Under the pieces are notes generated by a model. It searched no databases and was not told where the DNA came from. It worked only from the letters and a program-made list of their open reading frames with translations. A stretch of DNA of 64,000 bases from Firmicutes bacterium UBA6113 (GTDB lineage: Bacteria; Bacillota; Clostridia; Tissierellales; Sedimentibacteraceae). Numbering within the stretch: the first letter of the stretch is position 1; the number at the start of each line of letters is the position of its first letter. Shown one piece after another: positions 55,435 through 64,000 of the stretch. Made by a program: the position numbers and the translations under genes. The stretch spans positions 1-64,000 of the forward strand of contig DIWF01000003.1 of the NCBI GenBank assembly GCA_002422545.1. The letters run 5' to 3'.

Positions 55435-56013
55435 TTATTTTACACCAAAACCGTTGAAAAGTAAATTTATTATAATTTCCTCTTCGTTATTTCCAGTGTG
55501 ATTATTTATACATTTGTTTCTGATATACTCACTGACGGTTCCAACAATCATTGTTACTATCAAATCGGAAGGAATATTTTTCTCAACAACTCCTTCTTTT
55601 TTGCCCTGCTCTACCATTCTTATTATGATTTTATTCATGTCTGATACATGGTTCATCATGGCATAAACCACTTTCTCGGAAATTATGTTTTTATTGGACA
55701 TTATACCTTCGATAGTTGATTCAGGACATTTTTCGTTGCCTTGTTTCATTGCTATCATTTCTGTGAGCTTTTCCCTGAAAGTAATGTCCTTTAAGCTTAT
55801 TTCCTCTATTTTATCTTTGACTCCTGTCACCTTTTCAATGCAAGTTTCATCGAATATTTCCTGCTTGCTGGTGAAGTATTCATACAGTGTACCTTTGCCT
55901 ACCCCTGCCTTCAAAGCAATTTCTTCCATCCTGGTATTGTGAAATCCCTTTTCTTTAAACAACTCCATGGCAGAGTTTAAAATATCTTGTCTTTTTTGAT
56001 TGAATTCCGCCAC
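55435..56013 (-). CDS. TetR/AcrR-family repressor of the RND operon
   Basis: 192 residues. The HTH is ILNSAMELFKEKGFHNTRME, then GVGKGTLYEYFTSKQEIF. The ligand-binding part is helical. It is the third gene of the operon, nine bases after the RND gene, and presumably binds the palindrome at 60233-60246. Confidence 0.92.
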   Translation of the reverse strand: MAEFNQKRQDILNSAMELFKEKGFHNTRMEEIALKAGVGKGTLYEYFTSKQEIFDETCIEKVTGVKDKIEEISLKDITFREKLTEMIAMKQGNEKCPESTIEGIMSNKNIISEKVVYAMMNHVSDMNKIIIRMVEQGKKEGVVEKNIPSDLIVTMIVGTVSEYIRNKCINNHTGNNEEEIIINLLFNGFGVK

Positions 56014-56022
56014 TGAATCCTC

Positions 56023-59000
56023 CTAATTTTGTTCTACTATATTTTCATGTTTAATGAATTTTCTTTTGAAAAATTCTGTAATATCATCAAATATTGTGTA
56101 CATAACCGGTACAAGAATCAATGTCAAAACAGTGGACAATGCCAAGCCTCCGATTACTACAACACCCATAGACTGTGTTAGCTCTGTTCCTTCTCCGATT
56201 CCTAAAGCCATGGGTACCAGACCTAGAATAGTTGTTAGTGCAGTCATCATAATTGGTCTTATTCTTATAGGACCTGCCTTCATGATTGCTGAAGTTCTGT
56301 CTTCACCGTTTCTTCTCCTGTTGTTCACATAGTCAACAAGCACTATGGCGTTGTTAACAACTATACCAACAAGTATGATCAAACCTATGAGCCCTATTAC
56401 ATTTAGAGGAAGTCCTGTAACGAACAGTCCTATAAATCCCCCTGACAGAGCCAGAGGAACAGAAAACATGATTGACAACGGCTGAATCAGCGATTCAAAC
56501 TGTGCTGCTATTATCATGTAAACAAGCGCTACGGCAACTATCATGACCATGAACAAATCTGCAAAAGTTTCCTGTATTTGTTCTGTCTCTCCACCAAATG
56601 TGTAGCTGTATCCGTTTGGCATCTCATATTCAGCAAGAGCTTTTGTAATGTCGTTGGAAACTGACTGAACGTCTCTTCCTGCAACACTTCCTGTAACGGT
56701 GAGCGTCCTTGTCTGATTTTCTCTTGTTATTCTTACAGGTCCCTTTGCTGTTTGAATTTCCGCTACTTCAGAAAGCGGAATTGTTCCTCCTGCCGGAGTT
56801 GTTATTGGCAGCATATCTAAAAGTGACATGCTTTGTCCGTACATATTGTCTCCTTTTAAAACCACATCAAGTTCATCGCCGTCAACTTTGAACTTGGTTA
56901 CAGTTGAACCTGCAAGAGTGCTTCCTACCTGAGAACCTATTTGTGCAGTTGTAAGACCATATTGAGATGCAATTCCTCTATCAGCTATAATCTGTACCTG
57001 AGGTATTCCGTCTTCATAACTTGATTCTACTTCTCTTGTTCCTTCTACATTTTCTATAATTTTCTTGAAGTCTTCGCCAATGCCTTTTAAAGTGTCAAGA
57101 TTGTCACCCTTGATAGCTATTGATATTGCTCCGCCGCTCATCCCCATGGACATGGTTGAAGTTTCTGTAACGCTTATTTCAGCTCCCGGAACATCTTTAA
57201 GCAATGTTCTCATTTCGTCGCTGACTTCCTTGACGCTTCTGTCTCTGTCAGCCAGGTCTGTCAGCATTACCATTATGCTTCCTGCATTTGAGCCGCTTGA
57301 TATGCCCATCATTCCTCCGCTGCCTGCTGAGGTGAACACTGTCTTGACTTCAGGTATTTCTTTTATAATTTCATTTACTTCGCTTAAAGTGTCATCAACT
57401 TGAGTAACTTCCGCTCCGTCAGGAAGAGTAACACTTATGCTGATTTGTCCTTCGTCCGTAGCCGGGAAAAACTCTGCACCCACTGAAGCTACCATTGCAA
57501 TACTTGCTGCAAATATTCCTATTGCTGCCAAGACAGTTGTGATTCGATGTCTCAAACTCCAGCTGAGAACTCTCTTGTATGTTGTAACTATTTTACCGTG
57601 TTTTTTCTCCTGCTCTTCTTCAGACTCAAGATTTCTTACTGTTATCAACTTTGATGACATCATTGGAACAAGTGTCAGCGCTACAAGCAATGAACTCATG
57701 AGTGCCATTACTATTGTTAGGGCAAAATCTCTGAATATGGTGGCTGCAAGTCCTCCAGTAAACACAATTGGTATAAATACGGCAACTGTTGTAAGTGTGG
57801 AAGCTGTTACTGCCATTGAAACTTCGTTTGCTCCCTCAACGGAAGCATTTATTCTGTCCATTCCAAGACTTCGGTGCCTGTAAATATTCTCAAGCACAAC
57901 TATAGAGTTGTCAACCAGCATACCAACACCTAGAGCAAGACCGCCTATGGTCATCATGTTCAGCGTTATTCCTGCAAAGTATAAAAGAACAAATGTGGTT
58001 ATTATTGATATTGGTATGGAGAGAGCTATTACCAATGTTGTTTTGAAGCTTCTCAAAAATATCAATAGTATTACAACAGCAAGCATTGCTCCTGTAATAG
58101 CAGTGTTTTTCAAATTGTCAATGGCCTGGTTTATGTAATCTGCCTGGTTAAAAACCGTTTCAATCTTTAAATCAGGGTATTCCTTCTGAATTTTTTCAAG
58201 TTCTTTAGTTACGTCTTTTGCAACACTTACAGTATTTCCGTCTGATTGTTTCATAACGGATATTTGAACAACGTCCTGGCCGTTAAGTTTTGTCACAGTA
58301 GACTGATCTTTGTTGACAAATTCAACATCAGCTACGTCGCTTAATCTAACTGTTCCTCCTTTGGGAAGAGGAATATTCAAATTTCTGATTTCTTCAATAT
58401 CTTTAAATTCCCCTACAGTTCTTACCGTAAGTTCGTTGCTTCCCTTCATAACCGTTCCGCCTGAAAGGTTTAGGTTTTCAGACTTAAGTATTCCGGAAAT
58501 GTAACTTTGGCTTAAGTTGTAGCCCTTAGTCATTTCTTCCTTGAGCATTATTTCAACTTCGCGCTCAAGTCCGCCTGAAACATCTGCTGAAGCAGTTCCT
58601 TCTATTCTTTCAAGTCGAGGCTGAATTACATCCTCTGCTAGCTTCTGAGTTGTCTGAAGACTTCCCTTGCTTGATATTGCAAGCTGCACTATTGGCATGC
58701 TGTCAAGATCTATTTTCATTACAATAGGTGACGTCGTTCCGTCAGGCAGGAAGCCTTTGATCATATCTATTTTTTCTCTCATCTGAAGTGTTGCTTCATC
58801 CATGTCTGTGCCGAAATTAAACTGCATCAGCAAAAGTGAGCTTCCTTCATTTGAATAAGAAGTAATTGTGTCGATATTTTCTATGGTGCCAACCGCTTGT
58901 TCCATTGGAACAGTTATGAGATTTTCAACTTCTTCAGGTCCTGCTCCTGAGTAAGTGGTTTGAACAATTGCTATTGGAAGCTCGATGTTAGGAAGCAAGT

Positions 59001-59100
59001 CTATTGACAGCTTGCTCAGGGATATGGCTCCTAGAACTATAACTATCAATATCATCATGGTTATTGTAACGGGTTTTTTTACTGAAAACTTAGCAAACAT
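56023..59100 (-). CDS. RND-family efflux pump (HAE1/AcrB-like)
   Basis: 1025 residues, 12 membrane helices in two halves, each with a large outer loop. Start FAKFSVKKPVTITMMILIVI; proton-path region LGVGMLVDNSIVVLENIYRH (Asp-Asn in place of the usual Asp-Asp). It should export drugs or lipophilic compounds with its HlyD partner two bases upstream. RND pumps with a single Asp are known; the effect here is not clear. Confidence 0.92.
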   Translation of the reverse strand: MFAKFSVKKPVTITMMILIVIVLGAISLSKLSIDLLPNIELPIAIVQTTYSGAGPEEVENLITVPMEQAVGTIENIDTITSYSNEGSSLLLMQFNFGTDMDEATLQMREKIDMIKGFLPDGTTSPIVMKIDLDSMPIVQLAISSKGSLQTTQKLAEDVIQPRLERIEGTASADVSGGLEREVEIMLKEEMTKGYNLSQSYISGILKSENLNLSGGTVMKGSNELTVRTVGEFKDIEEIRNLNIPLPKGGTVRLSDVADVEFVNKDQSTVTKLNGQDVVQISVMKQSDGNTVSVAKDVTKELEKIQKEYPDLKIETVFNQADYINQAIDNLKNTAITGAMLAVVILLIFLRSFKTTLVIALSIPISIITTFVLLYFAGITLNMMTIGGLALGVGMLVDNSIVVLENIYRHRSLGMDRINASVEGANEVSMAVTASTLTTVAVFIPIVFTGGLAATIFRDFALTIVMALMSSLLVALTLVPMMSSKLITVRNLESEEEQEKKHGKIVTTYKRVLSWSLRHRITTVLAAIGIFAASIAMVASVGAEFFPATDEGQISISVTLPDGAEVTQVDDTLSEVNEIIKEIPEVKTVFTSAGSGGMMGISSGSNAGSIMVMLTDLADRDRSVKEVSDEMRTLLKDVPGAEISVTETSTMSMGMSGGAISIAIKGDNLDTLKGIGEDFKKIIENVEGTREVESSYEDGIPQVQIIADRGIASQYGLTTAQIGSQVGSTLAGSTVTKFKVDGDELDVVLKGDNMYGQSMSLLDMLPITTPAGGTIPLSEVAEIQTAKGPVRITRENQTRTLTVTGSVAGRDVQSVSNDITKALAEYEMPNGYSYTFGGETEQIQETFADLFMVMIVAVALVYMIIAAQFESLIQPLSIMFSVPLALSGGFIGLFVTGLPLNVIGLIGLIILVGIVVNNAIVLVDYVNNRRRNGEDRTSAIMKAGPIRIRPIMMTALTTILGLVPMALGIGEGTELTQSMGVVVIGGLALSTVLTLILVPVMYTIFDDITEFFKRKFIKHENIVEQN

Positions 59101-59102
59101 GC

Positions 59103-60212
59103 TTATTCACCCCTTACTACCTTTATTTTGCTGCCGCCTGTGATGTAATCCTGTCCTTTCACAATTACAGTGTCTCCTGCTGAAAGACCAGACTTAATTT
59201 CTATGTATGAACCTGTGTCAAGTCCTGTAATAACTTCTCTTTCTTCAGATACATCGCCGCTTACAACAAACACATAACTTTTTCCGTCTCTTTCAACAAC
59301 AGCTTCTGTCTTAACTGCTAAAGCATTTTCGATTTTGTCTGTTTCAAAGTTTACTTTGGCGAACATTCCGGGTTTTATTGAACCGTTGTTTTCAAGTATG
59401 ATGTTCACTGTATAAAGATTTGTCATTTGATCCGCACTGGTACTGATACTGTCGATTACTGCTTTTTCGCTGTAATTTGCAGCACTGATTTCAACATTAG
59501 CTTCTGTTCCCTTATGAAGTTTGTTAACCATGTTTCCCGGTACAGCAAGTTCAATTGTTATACTGTCTGAATCAACAATTGTAACAGGTGGCTTGGCTGA
59601 AGATGCAAATTCTCCTTCAACAATGCTTATGTCAGAAATAACACCTGATATGGGAGCCTTTACAACTGCATTGTCCAAAGCATCTGCTGCGTTTTCATAG
59701 GCAATTCTTGCTTGATCTACTCCCTTAGAAGCGGCTTCAAGTGACTCGTCTGATGCAGCAAGCTTTGCCTGATCGTATTGACTTTCAGGTACTGCTCCTT
59801 CTTCATAAAGCTTTTGAATTCTTTCAAATGATTTTTTCGCATTTTCAATTTGTGATACGCTTACTTCATATCCTGCCTTGGCTGAATCATATGCAGCAAG
59901 AGCTTGATTGACCTGGTTTGTGATGCTATCAGTGTCCATGACGAACAACACATCATCCTTGTTTACCCTGTCTCCAACGTTCACATTGATGCTTTCAACT
60001 TTTCCGGACATGAGAGGCACAACATACACATCCTTGTCTGCATAAGTCTTTGCTGTCATAATATTTTCAATATGCAGCTCCATTGGTTTCAATGTTTCCA
60101 CCTCTACAGCTGTATATGATTCTTCTGAAGTATCTGTACTGATATCTTCTGTCTTGCCGCACCCAGTAAAAACTAAAGCTGTAACCAATAATAATGTCAA
60201 TATTTTTTTCAA
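59103..60212 (-). CDS. RND efflux adaptor (membrane-fusion, HlyD-like lipoprotein)
   Basis: About 369 residues starting at TTG 60212, four bases after GGAGGG, which yields a clean lipoprotein signal (KKILTLLLVTALVFTGCGKT); the longer ATG frame to 60299 is rejected since it would run into the operator and promoter. Lipoyl halves PLMSGKVESINVNVGDRVNK and VKAPISGVISDISIVEGEF flank a coiled-coil hairpin. It links the RND pump to the TolC-like partner or wall. Confidence 0.9.
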   Translation of the reverse strand: MKKILTLLLVTALVFTGCGKTEDISTDTSEESYTAVEVETLKPMELHIENIMTAKTYADKDVYVVPLMSGKVESINVNVGDRVNKDDVLFVMDTDSITNQVNQALAAYDSAKAGYEVSVSQIENAKKSFERIQKLYEEGAVPESQYDQAKLAASDESLEAASKGVDQARIAYENAADALDNAVVKAPISGVISDISIVEGEFASSAKPPVTIVDSDSITIELAVPGNMVNKLHKGTEANVEISAANYSEKAVIDSISTSADQMTNLYTVNIILENNGSIKPGMFAKVNFETDKIENALAVKTEAVVERDGKSYVFVVSGDVSEEREVITGLDTGSYIEIKSGLSAGDTVIVKGQDYITGGSKIKVVRGE

Positions 60213-60232
60213 AATTCCCTCCAAATATTTCG

Positions 60233-60284
60233 ACCGACCGGTCGGTTTCCAACTCATTGTATCACTGAGTTGCTGAAGTGTCAA
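60233..60284 (-). promoter_or_regulatory. RND operon promoter and TetR-type operator
   Basis: On the minus strand TTGACA (60279-60284) and TACAAT (60256-60261) are 17 bases apart. A perfect 14-base palindrome ACCGACCGGTCGGT (60233-60246) lies right after the -10, over the expected transcription start. It is G+C-rich against its surroundings, typical of TetR-family operators. Self-regulation by the TetR gene is inferred. Confidence 0.85.
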
Positions 60285-60332
60285 TTTTATTATTAACAAA
60301 ATATACAGTTACAGCATAATTTTTACTTTTGA

Positions 60333-60878
60333 TTACTCAGCCTTAGCTGCATTTTTGTAAATTTCATCCTTTTCTTCACCGGAAAGTATCTTTTCGGTTG
60401 TATATGCAATAAACGCTATTCCAAAAATATCGAGAACAAATCTAAGTGCCATGAACTTTATTCCCATGGAAGAAGCCTCAAATAATAGAAGAGGAATTTT
60501 TGTTGTAGACCATGCTCCTATCATAATAAGCACATTTGAAAGCTTGCTTCCTTTCTTGAGCAGTACAACAGCCACAGGAAATGCTGCATACAAAGGACCT
60601 GCTGCAGCTGAACCCAGGAAGAACGCAAGCAGCACTCCCACAATCCCTGATTTTTCTCCCATGTACTTAATCATTGTCTCTTTCTTCACCCATACATCCA
60701 GGAGTCCAAGGAGTATAAAAATAGGCGGCAATATGGAAAGCATTTCTAGGGCATTGTCTATTGTCAAGTCTATTGACTTCATTCCTATGTCAGGTCTTGC
60801 AATTATTACTGCAATGTTTACTGCTGCAAGGGCAAAAAACACCTTGTATCTTTTTATTATTTTTTTAAACTTATCCAT
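60333..60878 (-). CDS. DUF318-type permease, C-terminal half as a separate protein
   Basis: 181 residues with about five helices. GSAAAGPLYAAFPVAVVLLK and MIGAWSTTKIPLLLFE match the second half of DUF318/ArsP permeases. Starts with a one-base overlap (TAATG) with the first-half gene, so the two are made together. Confidence 0.8.
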   Translation of the reverse strand: MDKFKKIIKRYKVFFALAAVNIAVIIARPDIGMKSIDLTIDNALEMLSILPPIFILLGLLDVWVKKETMIKYMGEKSGIVGVLLAFFLGSAAAGPLYAAFPVAVVLLKKGSKLSNVLIMIGAWSTTKIPLLLFEASSMGIKFMALRFVLDIFGIAFIAYTTEKILSGEEKDEIYKNAAKAE

Positions 60879-61357
60879 TACAGAAACACCCCCATAACAA
60901 ATGCAACTATATAAGAAAACACAAATGCTTCTGCGTTTCTAATGAGAGTTGCCTTCTTTCCGAAAAATTTCATTTCAACAGGCATAGTAACTACTCCAAC
61001 CATCATGAGAGTTGAAATGAATGCTGCAATCTGCATATATCCTGCTCCGCTTTTTAAAAGAGCTGCTGCAAGGGGAAATGCAATAAATCCCGGAATAAGT
61101 GTTATTGCTCCTATTACCGAAGCAATGATTACTCCAAACCATCCGGACTCGCTTCCAATCATGCTTGAAATTTGCTCCGGTGTTAGTATGGCTAGCATGA
61201 TGCCGATAATAACTAGTATTGAAAGAAACTGCGGTAAAATATTTTCAAATGATTTCCATGCCTTCTTCAAGGCGAGTTTTGTATTTTGTCTGCTTTTTGC
61301 AAAAGATACAGCCAAGGCTGCTATGGCAATTACATACAAGGCAATTGTCGATGTCAT
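60878..61357 (-). CDS. DUF318-type permease, N-terminal half as a separate protein
   Basis: 159 residues with about four helices. LTPEQISSMIGSESGWFGVI and GFIAFPLAAALLKSGAGYMQ are permease segments of the first half. The pair probably assembles as a heterodimer; cargo unknown. The start follows AGGAGG; 14 bases separate it from the ABC permease gene. Confidence 0.8.
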   Translation of the reverse strand: MTSTIALYVIAIAALAVSFAKSRQNTKLALKKAWKSFENILPQFLSILVIIGIMLAILTPEQISSMIGSESGWFGVIIASVIGAITLIPGFIAFPLAAALLKSGAGYMQIAAFISTLMMVGVVTMPVEMKFFGKKATLIRNAEAFVFSYIVAFVMGVFL

Positions 61358-61370
61358 AAAATCCTCCTAA

Positions 61371-62489
61371 TTAATCAATTTTCTTTTTAAATTTTAATGT
61401 TGCAAGGGCTAGAAAGACTATCCCGAAAACAACAAGAATTACAAATTCTCTGTAAAGTTCTCCAAATCCGTTTCCCTTTAATATTATTCCACGAAGAACC
61501 TTGATGAAATATGTGAGGGGAAGCACGTTGCTTAAAACATGTATAATATCAGGCATTGCTTCTCTTGGAAACATGTAGCCTGAAAGGAGTATGTTCGGCA
61601 TAATCATGAACATTGAAAGCTGCATTGCCTGAAGCTGGCTTTTTGAAACCGTTGAAATGATTAGTCCAACCCCAAGCGCTCCGAACAAAAACACTGCCGA
61701 GAACAGCAAAAGAAGCGTAATGCTTCCTGCTATAGGAACTCTGAACCAGAACACCGAAAGAGCAAGTGCCAGAACAATATCCACAAAGCCTATTATTACA
61801 TAAGGAATGATTTTTCCTATCATTAGCTCCATTTTTGTTATGGGAGTCACTATGAGTTGTTCCATTGTACCTCTTTCCCTTTCCCTCACTATGGAAAATG
61901 AAGTAAGCATGAGAGTAACAGTTTGAAGTATAACCCCTATTAGCCCTGGGATGTTGAAGTAAATGCTGCTCATGTCCGGATTGTACCACACCCTGCTTCT
62001 TAAATCCAGTGACTTAGGCACAATTGCTCCTCTTGTTTCCTGAATTATATCTACAGACATAGACTGAACAACTCCTCCTGCACTTGAAAGTATCGTCTGT
62101 GCTGTTGTTGGGTCTGTTCCGTCAACTATAAGCTGTATCTGTGCAGATTTGCCGTCTTTTAAATCCTCTGAATATTCCGGCGGAATTACAATTCCGGCTT
62201 TAGCATCTCCGTTGTCAATATATTCTTCAATCTCCTGTATACTATTTGCATTGTAATCCAGATCAAAATACTGAGAGTTTACAAAATTGTATAACAGCTC
62301 ACTGCTTTCACTGCCTATATCGTTGTTATAAACGACGGTCGGAATGTGGTCAACGCTTGTGGATGCTGCATAACCAAATAGCAACAGTTCCATTATTGGC
62401 ATCATGATTATTATAGCTATTGTTCTTTTATCTCTTTTTATTTGAAAAAATTCTTTTCTTATTATGGATAAAACTCTTTTATGATTCAC
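61371..62489 (-). CDS. ABC-2 type transporter permease (YhhJ/YbhS-like)
   Basis: 372 residues. One N-terminal helix (IIIMMPIMELLLFGYAASTS), a large outer domain, then five helices with RERERGTMEQLIVTPITKME before them, the ABC-2 signature. It exports drugs or lipids, powered by the ATPase genes just upstream (22 bases). Confidence 0.9.
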   Translation of the reverse strand: MNHKRVLSIIRKEFFQIKRDKRTIAIIIMMPIMELLLFGYAASTSVDHIPTVVYNNDIGSESSELLYNFVNSQYFDLDYNANSIQEIEEYIDNGDAKAGIVIPPEYSEDLKDGKSAQIQLIVDGTDPTTAQTILSSAGGVVQSMSVDIIQETRGAIVPKSLDLRSRVWYNPDMSSIYFNIPGLIGVILQTVTLMLTSFSIVRERERGTMEQLIVTPITKMELMIGKIIPYVIIGFVDIVLALALSVFWFRVPIAGSITLLLLFSAVFLFGALGVGLIISTVSKSQLQAMQLSMFMIMPNILLSGYMFPREAMPDIIHVLSNVLPLTYFIKVLRGIILKGNGFGELYREFVILVVFGIVFLALATLKFKKKID

Positions 62490-62510
62490 ATTATCACTTC
62501 CATATCAAAC

Positions 62511-63440
62511 TTATTTTTTACTTTCCTTTTCCACAAGAAAAACAAAGACATCTTCTAATGTGGGTTTAACCTTTTTTATGCCGTATACATCTACATTGTT
62601 TTCTTTTAAAAAATCTTTCAATTCATTTAAGTCCATATCTGCTCTGGTTAAAGCATGAATTCCTGCACCATAGACAGACGCATCCTTGACCTTTTCCTGT
62701 GTTCTTAACAGTTCGATTGATTTTAATGTATTGTTGACTTTTATTTCAACTATGTCTCCCTCAATTACTTTTTCCTTCATGGCATTTGGAGTATCCAGTG
62801 ACAGTATATTCCCATAATACAAAAAACCTATAAAATTGCAGTGTTCCGCTTCGTCCATATAATGAGTTGTAACTAGTATGGTCACACCCTTTTTAGAAAG
62901 ATCATAGATTATATCCCAAAACTGCCTTCTGGCTATGGGATCAACTCCGCCTGTGGGCTCATCCAGCAGCAAAATTTCTGGTTCATGGATAATAGAGCAT
63001 CCTAGAGCAAGCCTTTGCTTCCACCCTCCCGACAGATTTGACGTAATCATATTTTCTCTTCCAATCAAATCAGACATTTCCAATATTTCTTTTTTCTTTT
63101 CCTTTATTTTATTTTTGGGTAAATTGTAGACACCGGCATAGAAATCAAGATTTTCTTCCACGGTCAAATCTTCATACAGACTGAATTTTTGAGACATATA
63201 ACCAATGTGCGACCTGATTTTTTCATTTTCAGTTGATACGTCAAATCCCAGAACCTTTCCCGTTCCTGAAGTTGGAGTTATTAATCCCATAATCATTCTT
63301 ATGACAGTTGTTTTTCCTGATCCGTTTGGACCTAAAAAGCCAAACACATCTCCCCTTTTCACATTGAAGCTCACATTGTTGACAGCTGTAAAATCCCCAA
63401 ATATTTTAGTTAAGTTATTTATTTCAATAGCATTTTCCAT
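62511..63440 (-). CDS. ABC transporter ATP-binding protein
   Basis: 309 residues from ATG 63440. Walker A GPNGSGKTT, signature LSGGWKQRLALG, Walker B LLLDEPTGGVDP, all intact. The C-terminal 80 residues match drug-export ATPases. It pairs with the ABC-2 permease and with the upstream ATPase, four bases away. Confidence 0.93.
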   Translation of the reverse strand: MENAIEINNLTKIFGDFTAVNNVSFNVKRGDVFGFLGPNGSGKTTVIRMIMGLITPTSGTGKVLGFDVSTENEKIRSHIGYMSQKFSLYEDLTVEENLDFYAGVYNLPKNKIKEKKKEILEMSDLIGRENMITSNLSGGWKQRLALGCSIIHEPEILLLDEPTGGVDPIARRQFWDIIYDLSKKGVTILVTTHYMDEAEHCNFIGFLYYGNILSLDTPNAMKEKVIEGDIVEIKVNNTLKSIELLRTQEKVKDASVYGAGIHALTRADMDLNELKDFLKENNVDVYGIKKVKPTLEDVFVFLVEKESKK

Positions 63441-63444
63441 ACGT

Positions 63445-64000
63445 TCATCTCTTTTCACTTTTAATAATATTGACAAAGACATCTTCCAGGGATGGAGCTG
63501 CTCTTCTTATGAAATTTACCCTGACCTTATTTTCTAACTTTTCTTTTAATTTTTCAGAAGCATAATCAAAATCTTCTGCCACAACATGAAGTTCTTCTCC
63601 CAACATATATGCATCCAGGACATATTCCTCTTCCTGAGCCAGACTTCTTGCAATGTGATTTTCATCAGAAAAAACACATATGATATGTTTATCAAAGCTA
63701 TGGATAATGTTAGAAGGTGTGTCCTTCTTTATTATTCTGCCTTTGTCCATAAGTCCTACCTCATCACATCTTTCAGCTTCGTCCATGTAAGGTGTGCTCA
63801 CAAATATGGTAGTGCCTTGTTCCCTAAGTTCAAACAAAATTTTCCAAAATTCCCTTCTTGCGACTGGATCAACTCCAATAGTTGGCTCATCGAGAAACAG
63901 ATATTTGGGAGTATGAATTAAATTGCATGATAAAGCCAATTTTTGTTTCATCCCCCCTGAAAGCTGGTCGGCCAGTTTATACGAGTGTTTGGTAAGATTG
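63445..64000 (-). CDS. ABC transporter ATP-binding protein, cut by the window end
   Basis: At least 184 residues are visible. Signature LSGGMKQKLALSCN, Walker B LFLDEPTIGVDPVARREFW and a His-to-Pro change in the switch (FVSTPYMDEAE, where H is usual), which could slow ATP hydrolysis. The Walker A is beyond 64000. With the next gene it resembles the two halves of E. coli YbhF made as separate proteins. Confidence 0.88.
   Translation of the reverse strand, partial: NLTKHSYKLADQLSGGMKQKLALSCNLIHTPKYLFLDEPTIGVDPVARREFWKILFELREQGTTIFVSTPYMDEAERCDEVGLMDKGRIIKKDTPSNIIHSFDKHIICVFSDENHIARSLAQEEEYVLDAYMLGEELHVVAEDFDYASEKLKEKLENKVRVNFIRRAAPSLEDVFVNIIKSEKR

Noticed and set aside
63445..64000. Start of the ABC ATPase at the ATG 63951
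   Set aside because: The LSGG signature lies upstream of that ATG in the same frame; the gene enters from beyond the window.

Overview
The window is AT-rich DNA (roughly one third G+C by eye) from a low-GC, anaerobic, clostridia-like Firmicute. The evidence is strong AGGAGG-type ribosome sites, Rho-independent terminators, a UGA-decoded selenoprotein, an EFR1-type ferredoxin, Clostridia-typical DUF438/DUF1858/DUF445 proteins and a TrkA/TrkH potassium system. A Sedimentibacter/Tissierellia-like host is a guess. No rRNA, tRNA, prophage or intact insertion sequence was seen.

1-6.0 kb (minus strand): the end of a GNAT gene, a DUF438-hemerythrin-PAS sensor with its small DUF1858 partner, a Sir2 deacylase next to a BFD-like [2Fe-2S] protein, and a membrane-anchored FAD oxidoreductase with an unusual N-terminal GerMN-like module. 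6.2-16.4 kb: arsenic resistance. A complete operon arsC-arsR-acr3-arsD-arsA-arsC runs leftward from an ArsR-type operator/promoter. A second set (DUF2703 protein, ArsP-like permease, thioredoxin-like protein, second ArsR) lies to its right. An intact aspartate 4-decarboxylase and a DUF2156 protein sit between them. ArsR-like boxes recur at three promoters.

16.5-20.6 kb: a selenocysteine-containing C-GCAxxG-C-C family lipoprotein with its SECIS hairpin, then a fluoride-response locus. That locus holds two fluoride riboswitches with terminators, a cation:proton antiporter and a universal stress protein. One riboswitch now faces only gene debris, and a fragment of a GGGtGRT gene lies behind the other. 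20.8-24.6 kb: a plus-strand Trk potassium-uptake operon (TPR protein, two TrkA proteins, an unlisted 34-residue membrane peptide, TrkH, an OB-fold membrane protein).

24.6-45.2 kb: an accessory island, almost all on the minus strand and full of pseudogenes and repeats. It holds VOC, methyltransferase, phosphatase, GNAT, EFR1 ferredoxin and MFS genes, a 300-bp dispersed repeat, and at 36-44 kb a likely defence island. That island has a DUF4062 protein, a helicase fused to a PD-(D/E)XK-like nuclease domain, a small zinc-ribbon protein, a methyltransferase, a Cys-rich small protein and a Ser/Thr kinase with a novel C-terminal domain. The last three share an upstream motif. Short degenerate repeats lie in opposite orientations at the two ends of the 36-45 kb segment.

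45.3-64 kb: core-like genes return: an EF-G paralogue, a giant double-DUF445 membrane protein, an NSS-family sodium symporter, a GTAGGGG-type tandem repeat, and a drug-efflux operon (HlyD-like protein, RND pump, TetR regulator, TolC-like protein, GNAT) behind a promoter with a perfect TetR-type palindrome. A split DUF318-type permease and an ABC-2 exporter with two tandem ATPases, the last cut by the window end, complete the region.
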